From positions 1 through 50,525 of IMG/VR virus record IMGVR_UViG_3300023179_000158: 50,525 nucleotides of DNA; one strand, given 5' to 3'. This DNA comes from a virus. Of this stretch, positions 6,919 through 17,800 are shown piece after piece. The notes beneath the pieces are model-generated. The model was not told the origin of the DNA, made no database searches, and saw only the letters and a program-made list of their open reading frames with translations. Position numbers and translations under genes: made by a program. Numbering within the stretch: the first letter of the stretch is position 1; each line of letters opens with the position of its first letter.

Positions 6919-8105
6919 AGTATTAGTGCTTCTACAAAAATACTAGCATCACTGCTATCTTGTAGAGCGATGGCAAAGACATCGGGATGTCCGGGAGGTG
7001 TGCTTCTTGCTAATCCATAATCTGTAGCAACAAGCCTGTCACCCTTCTTAACAATTCCCTTGTATCTAACAGGAACACGACCTTTTAGAGCAACGGGGAT
7101 ACCATCAGCCAAATCTTGATTCATTAAATAAGCAGGATACATAGAAATTACACCAATAGCCCGATCGCCCTCTTTACAAAAAGTAACCTCTTTACTCCCT
7201 CCGATGGACATTACAGTGCCCGGCGGATATGTCTGATCTGGTAGGTACTTTTCAGCAAGGTCTGCATATCTAGCCGCAGTGGCAGTAACATTAAGAACGT
7301 TACTTCCTGCATCATAAGATAAATTTGAATTAACTTTTAACGATTGGCCGCCGCTGGTTCCATCTACAAAAGGCAAATAATGGGTGCCAGATACTGTAGA
7401 ACTTACCGTGGTATAAGTGGAAGTGTTTGCTCTTAGAGCGTGACTAGCAGTTCCCCAAAAATAGTTTCCTTCTGTTTCAGAACTACCAGATGAATCTGCC
7501 CCTGCCAGTGTAATTCCCTTCTTAACACCGTTAGAAAATTTAGAAGTTAACTCTGTACTTGTAGGGGAAATTGACGAAACATCATCAGATATTTTTGAAA
7601 ATACCACTAAAATGTCGGAACCAAATTTACCTTTTATAACAGGAAAACTTATACCTGTAACTGTATCAACTTCTTCATCAGGTACCCAACTGGCTCGAGA
7701 TGTACTAGCATTTGCCGGTCCGATAGTTACAAATGTACTACCATCATATGCTTTTAATTGATTGGTGCTAGTGTCAAACCATAGGTCTCCAGTTACTGGG
7801 TTATCTGGATTAGATGCACTCTTAACTGTTAGACTGGCGATACCTTTAAAGTTTTTTCCGTCATAGGATATTTTTAATTGCCTTGTATCTGTATTATTAT
7901 CAAACCACAGTTGACCTTGTAATGGCTTAGAAGGAGCACTTGTATTTGAAAAATTTTCTAACAGTTTTACAAAGTTCTCATTGAAAACTTCACCGTATCC
8001 AGAATAATTTCTACCTACTAAAGACAGACTTGTGCTAATATCTAAACTAGCATCATTTAGTGTAGTTAATTTAGTACCGTTAGTTTTGTTAATAATATAT
8101 GGCAT
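6915..8105 (-). CDS. Tail fibre/virion structural protein, paralogue 1
   Basis: 396 aa. The N-terminal 80 residues carry a module shared with the next two genes: SLSLVGRNYSGYGE, then a LLENFS stretch and GQLWFDNNT. A second GDLWFDTS element follows near residue 107. The middle is Ser/Thr-rich, fibre-like. The C-terminal 115 residues form a distinct folded domain (YADLAEKYLPDQ, PPGTVMSIGG, RVPVRYKG, GDRLVATDYG), of a kind seen at the ends of tail fibres. Likely a fibre or baseplate appendage subunit. It is the last gene of the - strand virion block, lying 6 bp after its neighbour. No terminator is visible at its end. Confidence 0.7.
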   Translation of the reverse strand: MPYIINKTNGTKLTTLNDASLDISTSLSLVGRNYSGYGEVFNENFVKLLENFSNTSAPSKPLQGQLWFDNNTDTRQLKISYDGKNFKGIASLTVKSASNPDNPVTGDLWFDTSTNQLKAYDGSTFVTIGPANASTSRASWVPDEEVDTVTGISFPVIKGKFGSDILVVFSKISDDVSSISPTSTELTSKFSNGVKKGITLAGADSSGSSETEGNYFWGTASHALRANTSTYTTVSSTVSGTHYLPFVDGTSGGQSLKVNSNLSYDAGSNVLNVTATAARYADLAEKYLPDQTYPPGTVMSIGGSKEVTFCKEGDRAIGVISMYPAYLMNQDLADGIPVALKGRVPVRYKGIVKKGDRLVATDYGLARSTPPGHPDVFAIALQDSSDASIFVEALIL

Positions 8106-8111
8106 AATTCT

Positions 8112-8873
8112 TTACCAAGATGATGCGCTCAACGCAACCCTTCTCCATTTATCCTTCATATAGCAAATATAGATATAACCAGAATCCCATGCTATTTCGC
8201 CCACTTCACCTGTGGCATTTGATGTAGCGGGAACGTTACTTGCTATAATTGTTCGCCCTGTTATCTGTATATCACCTAACAAGTTCAAACCTCTAACACT
8301 GCTTGTAGTGGCAGTTGTAATATAATTAAACTGTGTTCCAGTGCTAATATAAAAATTGCTTCCAGAAACAAACCCCAGTGTTTCACCAAAGTTTTTCATT
8401 AAGGTTACATCTTTGCTTACATTGTCTAGATCTTTCAGAATATATGTAGGCAATGCCCATCCATTCTCACCCACAAACTTAGGAAAAATAGGACCCACTG
8501 TATAAACATTGTTATTTGCAACTACCTTTAATTGTTCATTCGAAATATCAAACCAAACATCACCAGATATTAGGTTAGAAGGTTCAGCGCCTGCGATGAT
8601 AGCGCCGCCTACGTTTTTAAACTCTTGATCATATACTTTTAATCTCTGTGATGTAGTATCATACCACAGTTGACCCTTCAATGGGTTTCTAGGAGGGCTA
8701 CTATTGGAACTAGCATCATTGCTTAACAATTTGATAAGATTATTATTCCAATGCTCACCGTAGCCACTATAATTTTTACCAACTAGTGTTAAACTGGTAG
8801 TTGTTTGATCTATAGATCTATCTGCTAGCGTAACTAGAGTAGTTCCATCTGGATTTAATATAGTATAGGCCAT
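8112..8873 (-). CDS. Tail fibre/virion structural protein, paralogue 2
   Basis: 253 aa. It has the same N-terminal module as its neighbours (SLTLVGKNYSGYGE, NLIKLLSN, KGQLWYDTTSQRLKVY) and a second GDVWFDIS element. Its C-terminus (about 218-253) has GEIAWDSGYIYICYMK followed by WRRVALS, which closely resembles the C-terminus of the collagen-like protein at 11006-11890. It is the shortest of the three and lacks both the collar domain of paralogue 3 and the C-terminal domain of paralogue 1. It starts 1 bp after the stop of paralogue 3. Probably a structural subunit of a distal tail appendage. Confidence 0.65.
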   Translation of the reverse strand: MAYTILNPDGTTLVTLADRSIDQTTTSLTLVGKNYSGYGEHWNNNLIKLLSNDASSNSSPPRNPLKGQLWYDTTSQRLKVYDQEFKNVGGAIIAGAEPSNLISGDVWFDISNEQLKVVANNNVYTVGPIFPKFVGENGWALPTYILKDLDNVSKDVTLMKNFGETLGFVSGSNFYISTGTQFNYITTATTSSVRGLNLLGDIQITGRTIIASNVPATSNATGEVGEIAWDSGYIYICYMKDKWRRVALSASSW

Positions 8874-8874
8874 G

Positions 8875-10320
8875 TTATGTCTTAATTATATAATATGTTG
8901 TAGTAGTTACAGCACCTTGCGTAGAACTTACATACAGACTAGGTATTGTAAAGTTAGCGCCAGACCCACCGTAATGATATCCTAACACTGTGAACAAATC
9001 ACTATACGTGGATGTACTTAGACTTGTACCTGTACAATACATCCAACCTTCAGGCAATGTATTTGTTACTGTTGAACCTGCCCATAGACGCAGTGTCCCA
9101 GGCATGTCTAAATAATTTTGAGCATATACATTGGTAGCATACACATTCTGATAGGGCAATGACTTAGTTCCCAATGAATTTGTGGCTGTGCTAGGTCTAA
9201 CATTACCTGTTACCAAAGTGTTAGTAACCGTTGTGACACCAGTTACACGTAAATTACCTGTAATGCCGGCGTTTCCGCCTATGGATAAATTGCTAGAAAC
9301 GAACCCATGTGTTCCTGAAAAACTATTTACAGTTAATAAACCATTAATAGTAGTATTTGTATTAACAGTGATTAGATCCTTATCAACACTTACTCTCGAA
9401 GTGCTAGCACCATAGGTTTTAATATTAATCTTACCACCAGACTTATTATTCAATATAACAGCGTCTGATCCATCTTTATAAAATTGTATGTATTCGGATG
9501 TAGGTGTACCTGATACTCTTATAACAACACCGTCTCTACCCTGTGAACCTGCTGTGCTTGGGGTTTCGTAGACAACTTTGCCTGTAATTTTTTGACCTAC
9601 CGAAGTGCTATCATTCTTTAGTAGATAGTTAGCAGCCAGTTCTGAACCTAACTTTTCAGCATTTTCCACTGTACCGTAAAATTTAAAACCAGTTAATGAA
9701 GTTAAATTTACACCAGGTTTAATAGATGTAAATCCTAAAATACTAGGATTAGGTGTAAATTCTGTATCGGAACTTATGACAGCAACTACTGTTCCTTCTG
9801 ACCATAACTTAGCGATCTTATGATTATTAGCACCTGTATCTGCCACAGTGTCAATTGTTAACCCAGTTTGATCCGATCCAGAACTAGAACTAGGACCAAC
9901 CAATGTCCAACTGTTACTGTAATATAATTTTAAGGCATTATTGCTGGTATCAACCCATAGGTCGCCATTCTTTAATCCGCTTATAGGACTTAGTTTAGGA
10001 TCTGTAGCCTGTTGATATATACCAGTTACCAGTGGCCAACGAACAGCACTGGCCGTACCATCCATGACACGTAGGACTTTACGATTTTTATTACTGGTAT
10101 CATACCATAATTGTCCTTCAATAGGATTTTCTGGTGGTATAGGTCCTGAAAAGTTTTCTAACAAATGCAGAAAATTCTCTGCGTAGGCTTCACCATAATT
10201 AGGATAACCACGACCAACAAGTTTAAGACTGGTATCTACTGTGTTAATACCAGGAGGCATATCCGGCACAATCACTGTGCTTGTATTGCTGGAATCTGAA
10301 AAACTTAACTCATATGGCAT
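8875..10320 (-). CDS. Tail fibre protein with C-terminal tail-collar domain, paralogue 3
   Basis: 481 aa. The N-terminal module (SLKLVGRGYPNYGE, HLLENFSG, EGQLWYDTSNK, later GDLWVDTSNNALKLYY) is shared with the two downstream genes. The centre is Gly/Ser/Thr/Asn-rich with beta-strand periodicity. The C-terminal 75 residues form a phage tail-collar-like domain: GTLRLWAGS, LPEGWMYCTG, YSDLFTVLGYHYGG and FTIPSL, the pattern of short-tail-fibre collar regions. Likely an adsorption fibre. The start ATG at 10320 has GGA about 10 nt upstream. Family assignment comes from motifs; host receptor unknown. Confidence 0.72.
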   Translation of the reverse strand: MPYELSFSDSSNTSTVIVPDMPPGINTVDTSLKLVGRGYPNYGEAYAENFLHLLENFSGPIPPENPIEGQLWYDTSNKNRKVLRVMDGTASAVRWPLVTGIYQQATDPKLSPISGLKNGDLWVDTSNNALKLYYSNSWTLVGPSSSSGSDQTGLTIDTVADTGANNHKIAKLWSEGTVVAVISSDTEFTPNPSILGFTSIKPGVNLTSLTGFKFYGTVENAEKLGSELAANYLLKNDSTSVGQKITGKVVYETPSTAGSQGRDGVVIRVSGTPTSEYIQFYKDGSDAVILNNKSGGKINIKTYGASTSRVSVDKDLITVNTNTTINGLLTVNSFSGTHGFVSSNLSIGGNAGITGNLRVTGVTTVTNTLVTGNVRPSTATNSLGTKSLPYQNVYATNVYAQNYLDMPGTLRLWAGSTVTNTLPEGWMYCTGTSLSTSTYSDLFTVLGYHYGGSGANFTIPSLYVSSTQGAVTTTTYYIIKT

Positions 10321-10322
10321 GA

Positions 10323-10988
10323 TTATATTCCATTAGCAAGGCTCTGTATCCTTACTGTATAATCTATCTGTATCATTCTATTCAATGATTTTTGAACGGG
10401 ATGAAATATAACGTGAGTAAGCAGATCACCTAGACCTGCACCATCTGGACTATAGGCCTTAAGCCCTAACTCATCAAATACAAAGTCTCCGTCGGAGTTA
10501 GTGGCATTATCAAATGCGCTCTGGGTAGAAGGCTCACCGAAATCAAGTAGGCAACTTACTAGCACATCTGAATAGGCTGTGCCAAGAACATGTCTAACTT
10601 CCATAAAATTTCTTGCTGGATCTATGCTGCTGGCTTGCCTAGCATCTACAGTTTTATAGTATGTTTGATTATATAATCCAGCATTTAGTCCCACAGTGTT
10701 TGGTGTTAGATAAGTTATTACACCAGTTTCATCCACTCGTGTTCCGCCATTACCGAACGCCATTTCTGCAATCATTCCAAAACCTTGATTACTGACACTA
10801 CGTGCTAAGGCCAAACTAAAATTTTCGTAATGTATAGCGTTTCTTTTATCAATAAACACTTCCTTAGTTACAGGATCAAATATTTTAATATGACCCTGTA
10901 GGCTAATATTACCCTGCTCGTTTGGCTTGGTTTGAGACTCTGTTGCCTGTGGAATCTTTTCACTTTTCATGTTGTTAGACTGTTCCAT
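10323..10988 (-). CDS. Conserved virion structural protein, 221 aa
   Basis: The frame opens at 11036 but the segment upstream of 10988 overlaps the preceding gene, so I start at 10988 (MEQSNNMKSEK); 10970 (MKSEK) is the alternative. The first 30 residues are polar and probably disordered. The body contains GHIKIFDPVTKEVFIDKRNA, then FGNGGTRVDETG and YLTPNTVGLNAGLYNQ, a combination I remember from structural proteins of marine T4-like phages. It sits between the collagen-like fibre and the fibre trio, so it likely belongs to the same appendage. A CATAAATA late-promoter motif lies 5 nt before the 10988 ATG, with no ribosome binding site; see findings. Confidence 0.68.
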   Translation of the reverse strand: MEQSNNMKSEKIPQATESQTKPNEQGNISLQGHIKIFDPVTKEVFIDKRNAIHYENFSLALARSVSNQGFGMIAEMAFGNGGTRVDETGVITYLTPNTVGLNAGLYNQTYYKTVDARQASSIDPARNFMEVRHVLGTAYSDVLVSCLLDFGEPSTQSAFDNATNSDGDFVFDELGLKAYSPDGAGLGDLLTHVIFHPVQKSLNRMIQIDYTVRIQSLANGI

Positions 10989-10993
10989 AATGA

Positions 10994-11001
10994 TATTTAT
11001 G
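10994..11001 (-). promoter_or_regulatory. Candidate late promoter, CATAAATA, 5 nt before an ATG
   Basis: On the - strand, CATAAATA is followed by TCATT and the ATG at 10988. T4 late promoters start transcription 5-7 nt after this element, which would place the first base at or beside the start codon. If the alternative start at 10970 is used, the leader would be about 18 nt, with GGAAC as a possible ribosome binding site. Confidence 0.55.
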
Positions 11002-11005
11002 TTAA

Positions 11006-11890
11006 TTAAAATGTGCTTCCAAACACACGTCGCCAAGTATTAGTACCTACACAGATATAGACAAAATTGCTATCGTATGCTATAACTCCTACTACACCTG
11101 TGCTAGAACTATTAGCAGGAACAGATACAACCGTTAATGTAGCAGGTCCTTGCGGGCCTTGAGGTCCTGTAACGCCTTGCGGGCCTTCTGGACCTTGCGG
11201 TCCTGTGTCTCCTTGCGGTCCTTGAGGTCCAGTATCGCCCTGTGGTCCTTGTGGGCCCTGCGGACCCTGCGGTCCTGGAACTGAGGAATCTGCACCAGTA
11301 GCACCTGTTACTCCAGTAGGTCCAGATGGTCCTTGTGGTCCGGCACTACCTCTAACACCAGCAGGCCCTTGCGGCCCTTGTGGTCCGGTAGCACCCTGTG
11401 GTCCTTGTGGTCCAAACACACCTTGAGGTCCTTGAGGTCCTTGAGGTCCTTGAGGTCCGGTAGCACCTCCTGGGGTTCCTTGAGCACCGCTAGGTCCTTG
11501 TGGCCCCTGTGGTCCAAACACACCTTGAGGTCCTTGAGGTCCCTGTGGTCCGGTAGATCCTGTAATAGAAACACCACTAGGTCCTTGTGGGCCTTCTGGA
11601 CCAGTAGGTCCGGGCCATCCGGTATATCCTTGATTACCTTGAGGACCTGATGGGCCAGTAGGTCCAGGTACATTGCTAACACCGCTAGGCCCTTGTGGAC
11701 CTTGAGGACCTGTTATGCTTGTACCCGACGGGCCTGTAGGTCCTGTGGCTCCCATTAAACTTACTTGACTAACTTGATCCGCAAACTTTTGAAACTGAAT
11801 TCGTTTAGCAATGCCGCCATCACTTACCACAAAGTAAGTGGTAAGAGTCGACGCTGTATTAATTGTAGGTAATTGCGTAATCTTTGGCAT
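11006..11890 (-). CDS. Collagen-like fibre protein
   Basis: 294 aa. Residues about 1-45 ([20 protein letters not shown]) form an N-terminal anchor. Residues about 46-250 are collagen-like G-X-Y repeats, dominated by GPQ and GP(S/T), with a few interruptions such as SNVPG and VSITG. The last 40 residues form a small folded tip ([21 protein letters not shown]). A trimeric triple-helical fibre is expected. The tip matches the C-terminus of the fibre protein at 8112-8873, suggesting a shared trimerisation or attachment module. The start has AAGGA upstream with suitable spacing, and the gene follows the giant protein gene by 1 bp. It probably attaches to the baseplate or distal fibres; exact position unknown. 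Confidence 0.8.
   Translation of the reverse strand: MPKITQLPTINTASTLTTYFVVSDGGIAKRIQFQKFADQVSQVSLMGATGPTGPSGTSITGPQGPQGPSGVSNVPGPTGPSGPQGNQGYTGWPGPTGPEGPQGPSGVSITGSTGPQGPQGPQGVFGPQGPQGPSGAQGTPGGATGPQGPQGPQGPQGVFGPQGPQGATGPQGPQGPAGVRGSAGPQGPSGPTGVTGATGADSSVPGPQGPQGPQGPQGDTGPQGPQGDTGPQGPEGPQGVTGPQGPQGPATLTVVSVPANSSSTGVVGVIAYDSNFVYICVGTNTWRRVFGSTF
11145..11755. repeat. Collagen-type 9-bp periodic repeat region
   Basis: The DNA encoding the G-X-Y segment is a run of degenerate 9-bp units on the + strand reading like CCTTGAGGT/CCTTGTGGT. Four identical units stand in tandem at 11421-11456. The identity of neighbouring units at the DNA level suggests recent expansion and a tendency to change length in steps of three residues. 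Confidence 0.85.
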
Positions 11891-11891
11891 A

Positions 11892-14800
11892 TCAATATCC
11901 TTCTAGCGGTTCATTATCTTCATCTGTTATGGCAAATCCGCTATCTTCAGTTAGTGCAGGATCTCCTCCATAGTAGTATTTGTCTGGTAGTTCGGCTGGT
12001 CTTGCCTGTAAAAATAGCGCAGCAGTACTAGTGCTTTCCATTAATGATAGTGTTGTGGATGTTGTTACTGCATCGTTCCATACACTAGACCTATCAAAAT
12101 CTTTCTTAATTACAGTTAACTTAATACCTGCTTGAACACCTTCTTCAATATTTAATATAATATCGTTTGTTAAAGTATTAATAGTAAACTCTGCATCCTT
12201 GTAAGTTAATCCGTTATATTCATAACCGTTAACACTTTCGGACTTGTTAGATCTAGTGTAAACCCAAACTTGATTAGTTGCTGTAACTATATAGGCTGTG
12301 CCCAATACTTCTGTAGTTGGTATATCTGCCACAGTAGCAACAGACCCAACGCTGGTAATCACAGGGCTATCATAACTTTGTGTAACATCATGAGTGAATA
12401 TACCTGTCTTTCTTAATGGTCTTCCACCGTAATAAACGCTAACTTGGTCTTCTAATCTCGCTGTGGATTGAATATATGTGTTTGTAGAGATAGTGTTTAA
12501 CGGAATGCCATCATTAACAAATTTATGTTCTAGAGTGGTTGTTCCTATTAGGTCTCTATGGCCGGATAAATCTAAATCAATTTCATGATCGTATGATAAA
12601 ATTGGATATGTATTAACTGCATACTCTGTCAATCTGTCTTGGCGCAGCATACGATCTTGATAGGGCACTGTTTGAGCAGAGCCTTGATCTATGACCTTGC
12701 TCATAACTTCTGAGTAATATGCTGGAGCAGTTCCTAATGTGCTACGACGTAACTGACTCAGTACATTTCCTGTAATTTTAAAGAATTCAATTCGCTCTCC
12801 GTCTAGTAAAATCACACCTGGAATATTCTTACTAGGAATGGGCTGTGTTAACACACTGGCATCTGCTACATGTATTTCTGTATCTTCAAAGTACAATTCT
12901 TGTGTTAGATATGTGGTATTTTGCTTAGACAAACGTTTGAAATGCGTTCTGTTAAAGATATCATTGAATATTCTATATCCAACAATAGTAGTGGCTAACT
13001 GGTCACTGCTCACAGTTTTTATAACAATACTATCACTAGAACTATGTTCGTATTCATCGCTAACTTGAATAGTAACCATATCGTCTAATATTTCAAAATC
13101 ATGACGATTAACCAAAGGTACACCATTAACTATGACCCAAACATAATTTTCATTTAGGGCCGGTCTAGATAATTTGTACCTACGACTGGCCACACCTGCA
13201 AACCTCTCTGTTCTTACAAACATGTCATCATTGTTTGAATAGGTTAGCACACGCAAGGTTCCAGTTGTTACTGTGGCTAATGATGTTAAACTAAAGGTAG
13301 ATGATGTCAAATACCATTCATAATCTATGTTGTCAGGAGGAATACTTTCTATTGCTATAACATCATTAGTGGCCAAAGGATAGGTTAGTGTTACCGTATT
13401 TCCTGCTACAGAATAATCCGAATAATCAATAGTTGAACCATTTATATAAACATTTACGGTAGATGTAGATAATGTTCCAGAATTGTTAATTGTGTAACTT
13501 GTTACAGCGATATTGCTTACTTCATAATAATCAATATGTGGTGATGTTAGATATCTAGAACCTATATCATCTGTCAGCTCAACTATCATTTGTGCTGCTG
13601 CTGGTTGTATAACACCTGAGGGCAATGTTAAGTTAAATGTAGTTTGAGTTGCTGTCCACTCAAAAACTTGCTCAGTAATTTCATTATAGTATTTGTTAAC
13701 TGTGCCAAAGAACCAAGCACTAACTGTATTCTCACCATCTGGTAAATTGTAGACATTTACTGCTGCTCTATTACTAGTCTCATTGGCGTATGTTAACATG
13801 TAACCATAATTACTGGTAGTGGTTACTTGATTAATTGGTTGCCCGTTGACGGTTACATAAGCACTTTGGACGGTTCCTAATATGGCTAAACTTTGAATTT
13901 GTGTGGAAGTATACAGATCTAAACTACTGGTAGTTACTACTGTTAAACTTGCAGAATCAATAACACCTGCTTCTATACTGCTTCTTCCTCCACCCACACC
14001 AACAATGGTTAATCCTAACTGACCTGATGTAGGTTGTGGTGGTATTATAATTTCATTTGATGCCCAGTCAACACTATATTGAGAAGAAGTTGTAAAATTA
14101 GTGGTTGTAGAATATTCTAGAATATAATTTTCATAGACTGCTGTAATACTTAAAGGTGAAGGTGGGGTAATCGTTAATTGGAATGTAGAGGTAGTTCCAC
14201 CGGTAACCTCATAGTAAGTTGATACTATAACAGGAGCACCTTCGGGATTCTTAGTGTATACATTTATACCTAGGCTCTCATTAACCTCACCTGGTATTAA
14301 TTCTTCAGGAGCGTAACTGGTATTAGAACTAATAAACGCATCTCCAACAATAGATATATCCTCTGGATTGATACCTAATGCACTAACACGAGTTCCTGTT
14401 GTCCATCCTCCACCATCTATAGTACTGTCTAATATTGTTGTGTTATAATCATATGACCAAAACTCAACAGACCCTATGTTGTAAATGGTTGTAAGAGTAT
14501 TATTAATCCAAGAAATTTGTGATGTAGATGTTAAATCAACTGTGATTGTAGAACTGAACTTAACAGAATTCGTAGCAGTTATGATGCTATCTACTTTTAC
14601 CGAGTTGTATTGATAAACCACCTGGTCATAAAAGAATGTGCTGGTAGTTTGTTCGGGGCTAGCACTAACAATATTTACAAATTGTCCAACTGCTATACCT
14701 GTTGTAGTAGACAATATCAATGTATCTGTTCCTACAGATGATGTAGACGCAATCTCAATACTGTTATAAAATCCTATATCATCTGCCCAAGAACTTATAC

Positions 14801-17800
14801 CATAACTTGATGTTGTGCTTTCATTACCTGCTCTATCTCTAAGCGTCCAATTAATGCCCCACTTGGTAGAATAATCAAACATCAAACCTTCAATTCTTGT
14901 TCTAGGATATACAATGCCCGACATAAGTTGTCCTAGGTCTAGACCAGGCATTCCAGATGTTGGGTTGTAATGATTAACTATCCTATCTACAGCATTAAGT
15001 ATGCCAATATTTTTGTGGTACTGAACTTCTACTGTCTGCCCAGAAAGCGGAACATAGTTAATAAACACCACCTTACAATATTTTTTATTGTATTCTTCGA
15101 TGTCACCTAGATAATTGTTAAAATACTCTATTGTATAATCTGCACTTAGAACAAGATTACCATCCAATGTAACAGTAATTAAATTTTTATCCGGAGTGGC
15201 TAACCAAGATAAAACAAATTCATAATCGCTACCATTACAGATAAATCTATCAACGGTATCTAAATCATCGATAATACCAGTTCTTGTGATACGATCAAAT
15301 TTCATACCTACTGTAAAAGATCTAACCTTACCGTTGGTTAATTGAGCATAACCAACTGCTGTTCGCGTTACATTATTACCGCCGCCAATTAAGTAGATAA
15401 TCGGAGGAATTGTGTATCCAGACCCGGGATTAGTAATCTCAAAATCAACAACTTCACCGGACCTAACATAGGCAATAGCAGTGGCGCCTGTACCTGTATC
15501 ACCGATCTGTGCCACAATTTCAACTGTAGGGGCCACTGTGTATCCAGCACCGCCATCACTAACTGTAATATCACCTATAGAATATGTATAATTGTCGGCC
15601 CAAGATTTCCAAGGATACTGATCTAACTCACTATCACCTATACCAACAGTTCTAATTTTATCTAGATCTGGATCGTATACAGCAGGTAAATCAAAGTCAG
15701 TTGTGTAAGTTCTACTAGATTCTACTTCATTATAATTTGTAATGAAGTTTCTAATCTGTGTATGATATGGCTTTACTTCACGCAGATAATCTTCATAATA
15801 ACTGCTATTCTGTAACTTGTAGATTGGACGCTGATCTAAACCACCTGCATAATTAACAACATTAATAAATGAAGTCTTAAAGGCCCAATCTAATAATTTC
15901 TGTTCCTGCATGGCAAATTTAACTGCCTTGAAGAAAAATAAGTTCCAATTAATTTTTAATTCATTTACAAATAGATCTTCTTTTAATGCTTTAAGAATAT
16001 ATTCAAGTTCCCTATCAGGTGTCTGATCATATAATGTTTGATCGTAACTGTTACCATTATCAAATGTTAGGTCACTGGTAGCATAATTCCAAACATTATC
16101 CTTTATTTGAACTGTACCTTGTTCAGCATAAATGATATCATACCCGTTACCATAAGAACCAAGACCGTCAGTCTTTTCTAAAATAATATATGTTCCTAGT
16201 CCGGCATCACGCACTTTGACGTAATCACCAGTTTGAATATCTTCTAATGAATCTAATTCATATAGTTCACTAACAGTGTAACCAAGATCTTTGTATTCAT
16301 TATAGTTTTCACCGACCCAATCTACTTTATCCCAATATAAAGGTGTGTTATATTTTTGTGTCTGTGCCCTAACCCATGCGGCTGAAACTGTATTGTAGGC
16401 AAACTTTGTCCATTTACCGTCAAAGTCAACATCCGCTTGAACTATAACACTGTAGGATCTTACAGTAAGGCCAGGTGCTTCTACAAATTGTGAACCGGGA
16501 TTAACTATGTCAACACTGACTACTTGGCCTAATTCGTCAATAACAGTCTCTAGTTCTGCACCTTTATTATCTGATATATTGATAGATGGCGCCAGTTTAT
16601 AACCGAATCCAGGATTTTCTATAGATACAGAAATAATTTTACCATTATCAACTGTACAAGATAACTCTGCTCTAACAAAATTTCGTAGATCAATTAATAA
16701 TAACCCCTCGTTATCTTCAACAATTTGATCGTACTCTCTACTATAAACATCGGGAATACTTTCTTGTTGATTAAGATTTTGTAAACTATATGTGCCTACA
16801 ATGCGTTCCTTAATTAAAACGCTGTTGGTAAATTCAATTAGATTTCTTAGAGCAGAAAATCTGTCCTTAAACATTGTCTGTCTAGGACGAATTTCTATAC
16901 CATAACGTTGTCTAGCACTGAGATCAGGATCTGGAACTGGATTTCCTAAACTGTCATGACCTAATAAACTATCAAATAGTTTCTTTTCTAAAAGAGTATT
17001 TGCTACACTGGTAGCAGATCCTTCCTGTAATAGTAACCATTCGGTATGTTTGGGAATAGGATTATCTATGATGTCAGTAGCAAGATTTAGATTTATTCTA
17101 TCACCTACTAATAGATTACCAACATTGCTTAGGGCAATAGCGTCACTGTCAATCACAGCAGCATAGCGTAGTCCGTATAGAGTAGGATCTTGTATAATAC
17201 TAGCAACCTGATAAGCACTTACCCTTCTGTTTTTAGCATTTGGCACAGTGATCTTATTCTTTACCCAATAATAATAGACATTTATGAAACTACCGTTTAG
17301 CGGATTATATACTTGTTTGACACTTAATACTGTATTATCTGGAAACTTAGGTTGTCCACTTATACCTAATGTAAGTCCAGCAGGTGTATCTGCTTGTGCG
17401 GCCCATTCACTAGGTAGCAGTTCGCTGGCTACCCATTCATATACGTCTATAGTAGCACCAGGGAACAACTTGCCCCAATTATTTTTTCTATAGGTAAGAT
17501 CGCCTTGTTCGTATACAAGGTACTTGGCTGTGCTCAAATCCCACCATAGGTCGCCCACTTGCTGGTCTGTCCAATTTGTATTAACATCGTTAACTGTAGA
17601 ATCAATACCTATTGAATAAACGGCAGGATCCTGAACAGACTTATAACGAATATCTTGTTCTGCTATACCAGCAATTTTACCTTTTAAAGGATCAATGACA
17701 TCTAGATAATCTATAACTTCTTCATTGAAAGAATCTAATAAACAAATTCTGCGTAGTGTAGAAACATCAACTAGGCTGTCTTGATATCTATACTCATTCC

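Noticed and set aside
11308-11682. Frames in other phases of the collagen-repeat DNA (both strands)
   Set aside because: Repeat DNA keeps other frames open; their sequences are artefactual Leu/Asp/His or Trp/Ser/Arg repeats.
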